Part shown: piece after piece, positions 50,869 to 58,348 of the stretch
Position numbering within the stretch: the stretch's first letter is position 1
Layout: each line of letters starts with the position of its first letter
Assembly: GCA_965116155.1 (NCBI GenBank)
Contig: OZ220488.1
Span: forward strand, 124,001 to 188,000
Source: G965116155 sp965116155
GTDB taxonomy: Bacteria > Bdellovibrionota > Bdellovibrionia > Bdellovibrionales > UBA1609
Length of the DNA stretch: 64,000 bases
Direction of reading: 5' to 3'
Translations under genes and position numbers: made by a program
The notes under the pieces: model-generated
The model's input: the letters and a program-made list of their open reading frames with translations, nothing else
Told to the model about the DNA's origin: nothing
The model's database searches: none

Positions 50869-51308
50869 TATTCCCAGGATAAAGCGGCGCTCCTGGCTCA
50901 ACCTCCGTGCGTAAGCATAAAAGTGCCAACAAAAATGTCTTCAGCCCTACGCAGTCCAGCTGATAGCACCTTTAGGTGCGGGCCATCAGATGGACAAGTG
51001 GTCTTGCCTGAAGCATTTTTGTGCACTAAACAGCTAGAGGTGGCCGCGACAGGAGCAAGCGTCCCGCAGAATATTAGGCGGCCTATAAGTGCGTAAGCAT
51101 CAGAGTGTTAGTAAAATTCTCTGAAGCTAAGAGGCGGCATCCTGATAGCCCCTTACAAAGGGGCGACCATCAGGGTGCCAAGCGTCTTACAGAGAATTTT
51201 GCGGCCTATGAAGCTACTATGGCCCTGCGGCTTTGGGTGTCCTAGGCCCAAAGCCGCCACATTGTCGTTAGGGCACTAAACATTAGGGCATTAAACATTA
51301 AAGGACTA
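50851..51308. repeat. Two consecutive palindromic elements, first with an internal insertion
   Basis: First: TTAGAGTGCTAG, arm CCTAATATTCC, closing arm GCAGAATATTAGG near 51071-51083. In between sits a CAAAAATG / GCATTTTTGTG palindrome with a CTGATAGCACCT / AGGTGCGGGCCATCAG tip. Second: TCAGAGTGTTAG, arm TAAAATTCTCTG, tip CCTGATAGCCCC / GGGGCGACCATCAGG, arm CAGAGAATTTTG. A tail hairpin with GGCTTTGGG / CCCAAAGCC follows, and a final TTAAAGGACTAA just before prs. Confidence 0.87.
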
Positions 51309-51315
51309 AGCCTTT

Positions 51316-52263
51316 ATGGATTTAAAAGTATTTTCCGCAAGCGCGTGCCAGGGCTTTGCTCAAAATGTGGCCCAGCTGGCGGGTGTGGAGCTGGGCAAAA
51401 TGCGCATTGGCAGATTCGCCGATGGCGAGGTGGAGGTGCGGCTAGAAGAAAGCGTACGGGGGGCGTTTTGTTTTGTGCTGCAAAGCACCTGCCCTCCTGT
51501 AAACGAAAACTACATGGAGCTGTTTGTAATTTTAGACGCTCTTAAAAGGTCTTCGTGTTCGCACCTGGTGGCGGTGCTGCCGTATTTTGGTTATGCGCGC
51601 CAGGACCACAAGCGCGCTTACCGCAGGGCTCCTATTTCGGCAAAGTGCATGAGTGACCTTTTGCTAACAGCGGGTGCGACGTCGCTCGTGTGCATCGACT
51701 TGCACTCGCCCCAGACGCAGGGTTTTTTTAATGCCCCGGTGGAGCATTTGGGTGCAGGGCCTGTGCTGGCGCAGTCATGGAAGGAGCGCTTTGGTTGCGG
51801 TGATGGGTTTGTGGTGGTCAGCCCTGATGCGGGTGGCGTGGAACGGGTGCGAAACTTTGCTAAACGCCTAGAATGCTCACTAGCCATTGTAGACAAAAGG
51901 CGTCCCCGCCCTAACGAGGTAGAGGCTTTGCATTTGGTGGGCGATGTAAAAGATAAGCATGCCATCCTATTAGACGACCTAATAGACACTGCCGGCACGG
52001 TGTGTTTGGCGGCGGATTTGTGTTTAGAAAAAGGCGCCAAAGAGGTGAGCATTGTGGCAACGCATGGCATTTTTTCTGGGGCCGCATTTAAGCGCCTAAA
52101 GCAAAGCGGCGCAAGCCGCATTATGATCACAGATACCGTGCCCTTAAAGGCTCCTGCAGATTTAAAAGAGCGCTTTGATGTTGTATCGGTTGCCCCTTTG
52201 GTGGCAAAGGCTATTTTGCGCATCAGCACACATAAAAGCCTCGGCCCGTTGTTTGATGCGTAA
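51316..52263 (+). CDS. prs: Ribose-phosphate pyrophosphokinase
   Basis: 315 residues. Conserved PRPP synthase motifs: RFADGEVEVRLEESVRG, LPYFGYARQDHKR (ATP site flexible loop), CIDLHSPQTQGFF, VVVSPDAGGVERVRNFAKRL, and the PRPP-binding DDLIDTAGTVCLAADL. The enzyme makes PRPP from ribose-5-phosphate and ATP for nucleotide, His and Trp synthesis, matching hpt and pyrF in the window. The start ATG lies 8 bases after the TTAAAGGACTAA of a repeat element, with no clear Shine-Dalgarno. Confidence 0.96.
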   Translation: MDLKVFSASACQGFAQNVAQLAGVELGKMRIGRFADGEVEVRLEESVRGAFCFVLQSTCPPVNENYMELFVILDALKRSSCSHLVAVLPYFGYARQDHKRAYRRAPISAKCMSDLLLTAGATSLVCIDLHSPQTQGFFNAPVEHLGAGPVLAQSWKERFGCGDGFVVVSPDAGGVERVRNFAKRLECSLAIVDKRRPRPNEVEALHLVGDVKDKHAILLDDLIDTAGTVCLAADLCLEKGAKEVSIVATHGIFSGAAFKRLKQSGASRIMITDTVPLKAPADLKERFDVVSVAPLVAKAILRISTHKSLGPLFDA

Positions 52264-52440
52264 GCATAAAAGCCTAGCCTGAGCATTTGAGCAATGAGCG
52301 CAGTCCTCTTGGGAACATCCTGCAAGGATGAAAAACCCAAGGTGACAAACGACAGACTCAAATGCTCGAGGCGCGGGCTAGAAAGAAGGGCTGCAGGCCC
52401 GTAGCGGCCAGATTGTTGTAAGTATCCCGTGCGTTGTGAT
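52261..52440. repeat. Palindromic element between prs and a tlpA-like gene
   Basis: AAGCCTAGCCTGAGCATTTGAG on the left pairs with CTCAAATGCTCGAGG and GGGCTAG on the right. The tip is CTTGGG...CATCC / GGATG...CCCAAG with an asymmetric internal loop, 2x5 in this copy. The CATTTGAG arm appears in no other copy here. A shortened tail follows (GTAGCGGCCAGATTGTTGT). Confidence 0.8.
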
Positions 52441-52456
52441 ACACAAGCCCTTTGTA

Positions 52457-53074
52457 ATGCGTAAATTTGTTGCAATTGTTTTTTCTATAAGTATCACCGG
52501 GGGTTGGGGGTGGTTTTTTTACCAAAAGCAAAACGAGTCCGCTCCGGCTTTTGTGCAAAACCTGCAAAAGTTTAAAACCCAAGGCGTGCCTGAGTTTGAG
52601 GCTAAACTTTTAAACTCCTGCCCGGGCCAAGGTGATGCAGAGAAGTTTTCGCTATACGGATTAAAACACCCTGCACTTAAGGGCGTGGTGCTGCATTTTT
52701 GGGCCTCTTACTGTGAGCCTTGTGTGACCGAGTTGCCAGAGCTGCTAGAGGCTGTACATAACCACAAAAACACTGTGCTGGTTTTGGTGTCTTTAGACGA
52801 CACTTTGCAAGAGTTGAATAATTTTTTTAAAAACCGTTTGACGCCCTTAGAAAGTTTTAAACACTTAAACACCTGCACCCAGGGCGCAAAAAGGCTCTAC
52901 AGTCTGTGGGATCCTCAAAAACGCATTGCGCGCCTTTATGGCACTGTGGCTTTGCCAGAGAGTTTTGCCATTAGTCCGCAATTCTTGCTGCTACGCAAGT
53001 ACTTAGGAGCCCATATGTGGAACCAGCCTGCTGACACTTTAGGCCAATTTTTCAATACCGCATCAGGTCTTTAA
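52457..53074 (+). CDS. TlpA-like membrane-anchored thioredoxin-fold protein
   Basis: About 205 residues from ATG 52457 (a GTG at 52436 is possible). An N-terminal hydrophobic anchor (FVAIVFSISITGGWGWFFY) leads to a TlpA-type domain with GVVLHFWASYCEPCVTELPEL, that is a CEPC active site, then VLVLVSLDD and a cis-Pro-like LPESFAI. Such proteins reduce disulfides in the periplasm, often for cytochrome c or oxidase maturation. Its stop TAA (53072-53074) ends exactly where a 46-bp duplicate of the pyrF 3' end begins. Confidence 0.82.
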   Translation: MRKFVAIVFSISITGGWGWFFYQKQNESAPAFVQNLQKFKTQGVPEFEAKLLNSCPGQGDAEKFSLYGLKHPALKGVVLHFWASYCEPCVTELPELLEAVHNHKNTVLVLVSLDDTLQELNNFFKNRLTPLESFKHLNTCTQGAKRLYSLWDPQKRIARLYGTVALPESFAISPQFLLLRKYLGAHMWNQPADTLGQFFNTASGL

Positions 53075-53119
53075 GAGCTTTTTTGGGGTTGGGGCTTTTG
53101 TAAACGGGGCGCCCTATAA
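53074..53119. repeat. 46-bp direct repeat, distal copy of the pyrF 3' end
   Basis: Identical to 53315-53360. On the minus strand it encodes the end of PyrF again (RPVYKSPNPKKAL) and, continuing beyond the identity, K-D-L-M-R-Y-stop with synonymous differences from the copy in use. It appears to be the old 3' end of pyrF, now separated from the gene by a repeat element. Confidence 0.9.
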
Positions 53120-53304
53120 GTGCGTAAGCATCAGAGTGCTAGTAAAATTCTCTGAAGCAAAGCGTCGGTATCCTGATAGCATCTTTAGATGCGACCATCA
53201 GGGTGCCAAGCGTCTTACAGAGAATTTTGCGACCTATGAAGCTACTATGAGCCTGTAGCGACCGCAGCCCCATCAAAGCCCAGAGCATGAGGCTAGCGCT
53301 CTAA
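53120..53304. repeat. Palindromic element inserted at the pyrF 3' end
   Basis: GTGCGTAAGCA, TCAGAGTGCTAG, arm TAAAATTCTCTG, tip CCTGATAGCATCT / AGATGCGACCATCAGG (1x4 internal loop), arm CAGAGAATTTTG, short tail, then CCCAGAGCATGAGG and CTAGCGCTCTAA (53293-53304). The right end supplies the present pyrF C-terminus L-E-R-stop. Confidence 0.88.
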
Positions 53305-53973
53305 CAAATCCTTGAGAGCTTTTTTGGGGTTGGGGCTTTTGTAAACGGGGCGCCCTATAATAATAAACTCTGCACCTGCTTTAAAGGCCATACTAGGCGT
53401 TGACGCGCGCTTGTGGTCGTTTTGCTGTAATCCGCCACCTCTTATGCCGGGCACAAAAAGCCTTGCCTTGGGGTTAAGGGCTTTTAGTGCTTTTGCCTCA
53501 AAGGCCGAACACACCATATGGCTTAAACCCTGAGCGAAGCACTTTTTAGCGCGGCTTAGCATAAGGCGCTGGCTTTTTGCGCCAGGTTTCATGGCCGAGG
53601 TTAAAACTCCAATACTAATAACATTAAACGCGCGCACCTCATTCAGCTCTTGCTCCAACCGGGCTAGCGCGCGTAAGGTTTTAGCATCGCACAAAGCATG
53701 CACCGTGCAAAAGCGCGCTCCCATATCAAAGCTGGTTTTTACAGAAGCCTCAACCGTTGAGGGGATGTCATAGTGTTTGTTGTCGAGCATCACAGGCGCT
53801 ATTTGCGTGAGCTCTTTTATAAGGCTTCGGCCAAACCTTAAACAAAGCCGTGGGCCCACTTTAAAACCATATGCCAAGCTTTTTAAATCGCGCGCCAGCT
53901 TTAATGCCTGAGCCTTGGTGTCTACATCGAGAGCGATGATAGTTTTTTGGGGGGCTTTTTTAGTTGCCGGCAT
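53293..53973 (-). CDS. pyrF: Orotidine 5'-phosphate decarboxylase
   Basis: 226 residues. Motifs in order: IIALDVDTKAQAL, the catalytic VMLDNKHYDIPSTVEAS (Asp-x-Lys-x-x-Asp), CTVHAL, LFVPGIRGGG and FIIIGRPVYKSPNP with the phosphate-binding Arg. The enzyme makes UMP. The last codons L-L-E-R-stop are contributed by the terminal repeat TTAGAGCGCTAG; the displaced original end (L-M-R-Y-stop) is still readable beyond the inserted element. glmS lies 6 bases upstream on the same strand. Confidence 0.95.
   Translation of the reverse strand: MPATKKAPQKTIIALDVDTKAQALKLARDLKSLAYGFKVGPRLCLRFGRSLIKELTQIAPVMLDNKHYDIPSTVEASVKTSFDMGARFCTVHALCDAKTLRALARLEQELNEVRAFNVISIGVLTSAMKPGAKSQRLMLSRAKKCFAQGLSHMVCSAFEAKALKALNPKARLFVPGIRGGGLQQNDHKRASTPSMAFKAGAEFIIIGRPVYKSPNPKKALKDLLER
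53315..53360. repeat. 46-bp direct repeat, copy inside pyrF
   Basis: Identical to 53074-53119. Together the two copies flank the inserted palindromic element at 53120-53304. Confidence 0.9.
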
Positions 53974-53979
53974 GGGAAG

Positions 53980-55830
53980 CTACTCTACTGTAACGGATTT
54001 TGCTAAGTTGCGGGGTTTATCTATGGGGCGGCCCAGGGCCAGGGCCACGCTGTAGGCTAAGCACTGCAGTGCCACAAGTTCTACCAAAGGCATAAGCATA
54101 GGTGGCACCTGTGGCAGGAGGCAAAGTTTTTTACATAAGGGTTTAAGCGCCTCTTTGTGCTCAGGCGTGGTAAGGCCCAGCATATGTCCATGGCGCGCGG
54201 CGATTTCGTTTAAGCTGTTAAGGGTTTTGTTAAAGCTTGCTCCTCCAGGGTTAAGGGCCACAACTAATACATCTGCATCAATCAGCGCCAAGGGGCCGTG
54301 TTTCATTTCGCCCGCAGGGTAAGCGTGCGCCATTTTGTAGGCGATTTCTTTTAATTTAAGCGCTCCTTCTAAGGCCATGGGGTAATGCACACCGCGCCCC
54401 AAAAACAAAAACCCCTTATAATGCGCAATGCTTTTGCCCAGCTCAAAGGTGCTGGGTTGAGACAACATTCCCTCTATATGCGTAGGGAGATCTTGCATGG
54501 ATTTTATATGCAGCGGCTCTTGTGTGCTGCCAGGTGTTTGTGTGGGTTTAGCCCGCTGCAAGCGCGCTACTAAAAGGGCCACTAGCTGCAAAAGGCTTAG
54601 CGTGCAAAGCATGCTCTTGGTGCTGGCGACGCCTATTTCCGTCCCCGCGCACATGTCGAGCGAGCAGTGGCTAAGCTGCACCAGGCTCGAGTGCTGCGCG
54701 TTGCACAGGCTTAAAATAGGTGCGCCCGTGTTTTTTAAGCTTTTAGCACATGCTAAGGTGTCAGCGGTTTCGCCACTTTGGCTAATAAACACCCCCACGC
54801 TATTAGGCGCAATAGGCGCCTTGCGGTAACGCAGCTCACTGGCCACTTCGGCCTGTACGGGAACCCCTGCTACTTCCTCTATAAGGTATTTTGCATAAAG
54901 TGCTGCATAGTAAGAGCTACCACATGCCACTATAATAAGGCGCTTAGCTTGGCGGAGTGTTTGCTCTATAGAAAACCCCGCATCCTGTTGCCAGGTGCGT
55001 AAGCGCACGCGGTGCTTGTGGGTGTGGGCACTTAGCACCCGCCGCAGGCTTTGAGGGCCTTCGTAAATCTCTTGCAGCATAAAGTGTTTGTGTGTTTTTT
55101 TTGGCAAGGCTCCTCGGGCTTTTAAAGCAATGCTTTGTTTTTTAACCTCTATGGCGTTTTTATAAAAATGCCGCGCCTTAGGTGAGCACCAAGCAAGCTC
55201 GTTGTCATCGAGGTAGTAGATTTTATCGCACCACTCTTGCAAGGCCGTAGCATCGCTTGCCACAAAGCTCGCGGCATCCGATTGCCCAATAATTAAAGGG
55301 GCTGAGTTTTTAAAGGCTATTAAGGCATCAGGATGCTGAGTGGAAGCAGCACATACTGCCCAGGTGCCTTGCAGCTGGTGCTGCAATTTAAACCCGGCCT
55401 CTAAAAACCCCAAGCCCTGCGTATGGGTGTAGTGGTGCAGCAGGTGGGATAAAATTTCAGAATCCGTTTCTGATACAAACTCCACCCCAGGGGGCAGGCT
55501 TTGTTTAAGCTCTTTGTAGTTTTCAATAATGCCATTATGCACGACGCTAATAGCGCCCACGGTGTGCGGGTGGGCGTTTTTTGCACTTACTGCCCCATGG
55601 GTTGCCCAGCGCGTATGCCCTAAACCCACACTCCCAAGTGGCGGGTTTTGCTTTACCAATTGGTCTAAATTAGACAAAGCCCCAACAGACTTAATAGTGC
55701 TAAAGGATTTTTCGCGCGCTAACACGCACACACCCGCGCTGTCGTAACCACGGTACTCTTGGTGCTTAAGGCCTTTTAACAAAAAAGGCACACTCTCATC
55801 AAAACCGCTATAGGCCATTAAACCGCACAT
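53980..55830 (-). CDS. glmS: Glutamine--fructose-6-phosphate aminotransferase (isomerizing)
   Basis: 616 residues. Begins MCGLMAY with the catalytic Cys2 exposed after Met removal. The glutaminase domain has GHTRWATHGAVSAKNAHPH and VHNGIIENYKEL. Two SIS domains follow with CGSSYYAALYAKYLIE, FISQSGETADTLAC and GVASTKSMLCTL, and the C-terminal end KPRNLAKSVTVE is the family's usual tail. It makes glucosamine-6-phosphate for peptidoglycan and LPS. glmU lies 18 bases upstream; together they form the GlcN-6-P to UDP-GlcNAc branch. No glmS ribozyme-like sequence is evident in the short upstream gap. Confidence 0.97.
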   Translation of the reverse strand: MCGLMAYSGFDESVPFLLKGLKHQEYRGYDSAGVCVLAREKSFSTIKSVGALSNLDQLVKQNPPLGSVGLGHTRWATHGAVSAKNAHPHTVGAISVVHNGIIENYKELKQSLPPGVEFVSETDSEILSHLLHHYTHTQGLGFLEAGFKLQHQLQGTWAVCAASTQHPDALIAFKNSAPLIIGQSDAASFVASDATALQEWCDKIYYLDDNELAWCSPKARHFYKNAIEVKKQSIALKARGALPKKTHKHFMLQEIYEGPQSLRRVLSAHTHKHRVRLRTWQQDAGFSIEQTLRQAKRLIIVACGSSYYAALYAKYLIEEVAGVPVQAEVASELRYRKAPIAPNSVGVFISQSGETADTLACAKSLKNTGAPILSLCNAQHSSLVQLSHCSLDMCAGTEIGVASTKSMLCTLSLLQLVALLVARLQRAKPTQTPGSTQEPLHIKSMQDLPTHIEGMLSQPSTFELGKSIAHYKGFLFLGRGVHYPMALEGALKLKEIAYKMAHAYPAGEMKHGPLALIDADVLVVALNPGGASFNKTLNSLNEIAARHGHMLGLTTPEHKEALKPLCKKLCLLPQVPPMLMPLVELVALQCLAYSVALALGRPIDKPRNLAKSVTVE

Positions 55831-55848
55831 AAAAAAAAGGGGGGGTAT

Positions 55849-57306
55849 TTATTGGGGGGTTGGTTGTTTTTGTTTTTTGTTTTGCTGTTTGTTTTTCTGT
55901 TTGGACCGCCGCGCAGTTGGTGATTTAGCCTGTTGTTTAGTGACCTGCTTAGTAACCTGCTGGGCACGCCCTAGGGCCAACTTGCCAGCGGGTACGTTTT
56001 TGGTAATAACACTTCCTGCGCCTATTGTCACAGAGCGGCCAATTTTTATCGGCGCAACCAGTTGCGCGCCGCTACCTATAAAGCAATCTGCCCCTATGTG
56101 GGTGGGGTGCTTTTTTCTATCCGCCCCATAGTTACAGGTTACAGTGCCGCAGCCAATATTGGTATTGGCGCCTATAGTGGCGTTGCCCAAGTAACTTAAA
56201 TGCTTGGCTTTGGTGCCAGGCTTAAGGGTGGTGCGCTTTAGCTCTACAAAGTTCCCCACCTGCACGTTTGCGCCTATTATGCAATTGTCACGCAAGCGCG
56301 CAAAAGGCCCCACTTGGCTGTTTTGTTTTATATAGCAATCTTGTAAATAGCACATGGCTTTAACCTGCACCTGCTGCTTAAGGGTGGTGGACATTATAAA
56401 GCAATGGGGCTCTACGGTGCACCCTTGCCCCAAACGGCTTTGGCCTTGAATAAAGACCCCCGGGTAAATGGTGCAGCCTTTGCCGATGCGTACGGAGTCT
56501 TCAATGTAGGTGTTATAAGGGTCAACAATATGCACACCCTTTTGCATAAGGGCGTAATTTTTGCGCAAAAAAAGCGCGCGCGTGATTTGTGCCAGCTCTT
56601 GCAGAGTGTTGACACCACGGCTTACATGCTCCGGGCAGGTGAGGGCTCCCGTTTTGGCAATATACTCTGGCAGGTGCGTTATATAGTGCTCGCGCTGCCC
56701 TTGCGGCAGGGCTCGGCGCATAAGCTTTTTAAGTGCCGTTACAAGGGCCTGTTTTTGCACCACCATAAAGCCCGTATTAATGAGCTTAATATTAAGCTGC
56801 TCGGGTGTGGCTTGTTTGGCTTCAATAATTTTTACCTTTCCTGTTGTGTGCCCACCTCCTATGCATACGCGCCCATAGGAGCCGGGGCGCTCTACAGGGC
56901 ATGCCACAATGCTAAGGGTATTTTGGTTTGAGGCATGCATGCGCAGCATGCGGCTAATGTCGCGTGGCTCCACCATAGGGTGGTCGGCGTTGGTGATCAG
57001 TACGGGCAAAGGGGACAGGGTGTGGGGTTTGGCGCAATGCGCAGCATGGGCTGTGCCCTTAGGCTGCTGCTGTAGATAATAGCTCACGCCAGGCGCATCT
57101 AGCAGCGCCTGTTTAATGAGGCTGCGGTTTTGAGGGGATACCACCACACGGCACTCGCCCCGGGTTTGGATCTTTTTAATGGCACTTATAATGCGACGTA
57201 TAATAGGCCGCCCCGCGGCGTCCATGCAGGCTTTTGGTAGCCCTTGCATGCGAGAGCCTTTGCCGCCGGCCATGATGATGCAATGAAAGGCTTTTGTTGA
57301 GAGCAT
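55849..57306 (-). CDS. glmU: Bifunctional UDP-GlcNAc pyrophosphorylase / GlcN-1-P acetyltransferase
   Basis: 485 residues. The N-terminal uridyltransferase shows CIIMAGGKGSRMQGLPKA and QQPKGTAHAAHCA, with ITNADHPMV in the metal-binding position. The C-terminal left-handed beta-helix has hexapeptide repeats (IGKGCTIYPGVFIQG through IGRSVTIGAGSVITKNVP) and the conserved FARLRDNCIIG, FVELKRTTLK and CNYGADRKKHPTHIG. The last 40 residues form a basic Gln/Lys-rich tail (KQKNKQQNKKQ) absent from most GlmU proteins. The first domain keeps IMAGGKGSRM where LAAGxGTRM is usual, which is an uncommon variant. Confidence 0.93.
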   Translation of the reverse strand: MLSTKAFHCIIMAGGKGSRMQGLPKACMDAAGRPIIRRIISAIKKIQTRGECRVVVSPQNRSLIKQALLDAPGVSYYLQQQPKGTAHAAHCAKPHTLSPLPVLITNADHPMVEPRDISRMLRMHASNQNTLSIVACPVERPGSYGRVCIGGGHTTGKVKIIEAKQATPEQLNIKLINTGFMVVQKQALVTALKKLMRRALPQGQREHYITHLPEYIAKTGALTCPEHVSRGVNTLQELAQITRALFLRKNYALMQKGVHIVDPYNTYIEDSVRIGKGCTIYPGVFIQGQSRLGQGCTVEPHCFIMSTTLKQQVQVKAMCYLQDCYIKQNSQVGPFARLRDNCIIGANVQVGNFVELKRTTLKPGTKAKHLSYLGNATIGANTNIGCGTVTCNYGADRKKHPTHIGADCFIGSGAQLVAPIKIGRSVTIGAGSVITKNVPAGKLALGRAQQVTKQVTKQQAKSPTARRSKQKNKQQNKKQKQPTPQ

Positions 57307-57371
57307 GTGCGTATTGTGGCATAGCTTATTAGGTAGTGGGTAGAGCTTTTAAGCCCTGCCGGCCCCACGGG

Positions 57372-57457
57372 GCCCGAGTGGCGGAATAGGTAGACGCACA
57401 GGACTTAAAATCCTGGGGCTAATTTTAGCCGTGCCAGTTCGAGTCTGGCCTTGGGCA
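57372..57457 (+). tRNA. tRNA-Leu (anticodon TAA)
   Basis: Acceptor GCCCGAG (57372-57378) pairs with CTTGGGC (57450-57456), discriminator A at 57457. Anticodon arm CAGGA-CTTAAAA-TCCTG gives anticodon TAA. A long variable arm (GGGGCTAATTTTAGCCG) and T-arm GCCAGTTCGAGTCTGGC mark it as class II leucine. The 3' CCA is not encoded. Confidence 0.95.
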
Positions 57458-57574
57458 CATTTTTCTATTATGGTGAGTCTAGTACGGGTGGTGTGATGTG
57501 GCTGAAAAATCCAACAGCAAGAGGCGCTTGAAGATAACCAAATCCCCCACGGGGGGCCGGATTTTGTAGACCTC

Positions 57575-58348
57575 GTGGGCGAGGTGGGCGATAAACCTGG
57601 CGATAAGGCTGCCAATTCAACCCCAAAGGATCCAGCAAAGGAGCCCGCCAAGGATCCCACAAAGGATCAAGAAACAGGTGCGGCGCCTGCGCCAAAACTC
57701 CAAACGCCAGCATCATCAGAAAGCAAAAAGCTAGAGGCTATAACAGAGCGTTTTAAGGGTGTTGAAAAGGAGCTGGCGGATTTAAAAAGCCGGCACTCTT
57801 ATATGGTGGCGGAGTTTGCCAACTACAAAAACCAGGCCCTAAAAGAGCGCGAGCTTTTGATGCGTTTTGGGGCAGAGCCTGTGGCAAGGGATCTGTTGGA
57901 GGTGCTGGACAACTTTGAGCGTGCTTTGGACATCAAAGACAGCAAGGATTTTAAAAGCTTAAAACAGGGGGTCTCTATGATAGCGCAGCATTTAGAAAAA
58001 GTGCTGCAGCAGCATGGTGTAAAAAAGCGTAAGAGCGGGCCAGGGGATGCTTTTGATCCTGAGCTGCATGAGGCTTTGGGCACAATAGAGTGCAGTGACA
58101 CTCCCGAGGGCCATGTGGCTAAGGTATACAAGCCGGCCTACTTTTTGCATCAGCGGCTTTTAAGACCTGCACAAGTTATGGTTGCACGTAATACTACACA
58201 AGCCCCCTCCAAGGGTGCAGGTGGCGAGGCATCGCTCAACAACGCAGCTCCCAATAAAGCGTCTACAGATAAAGCGTCCGCTAGCAAGCAGGCAGCAGAG
58301 GCCAAACAGCCTGTCCCACCAACCCAGTCGAAGGACTCCGGATGCTAG
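57575..58348 (+). CDS. grpE: Nucleotide exchange factor GrpE
   Basis: 257 codons from GTG 57575. After a Lys/Asp/Pro-rich start, a long coiled coil (about 50-100) contains FANYKNQALKERELLMRFGAEPVARDLLEVLDNFERAL, the hallmark GrpE segment, and the C-terminal beta domain has FDPELHEALGTIECSDTPEGHVAKVYKPAYFLHQRLLRPAQVMVA. GrpE releases ADP from DnaK. The frame stays open and protein-like upstream to about 57506 (QQQEALEDNQIPHGG) without a standard start, while GTG 57498 in another frame opens AEKSNSKRRLK; the true start, or an indel, is unresolved. A 45-residue Ala/Lys-rich tail is added. It overlaps the next gene by 7 bases. Confidence 0.9.
   Translation: MGEVGDKPGDKAANSTPKDPAKEPAKDPTKDQETGAAPAPKLQTPASSESKKLEAITERFKGVEKELADLKSRHSYMVAEFANYKNQALKERELLMRFGAEPVARDLLEVLDNFERALDIKDSKDFKSLKQGVSMIAQHLEKVLQQHGVKKRKSGPGDAFDPELHEALGTIECSDTPEGHVAKVYKPAYFLHQRLLRPAQVMVARNTTQAPSKGAGGEASLNNAAPNKASTDKASASKQAAEAKQPVPPTQSKDSGC

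Noticed and set aside
55831..55848. glmS ribozyme or leader upstream of glmS
   Set aside because: Only 18 bases separate glmU and glmS; no room for such a structure.
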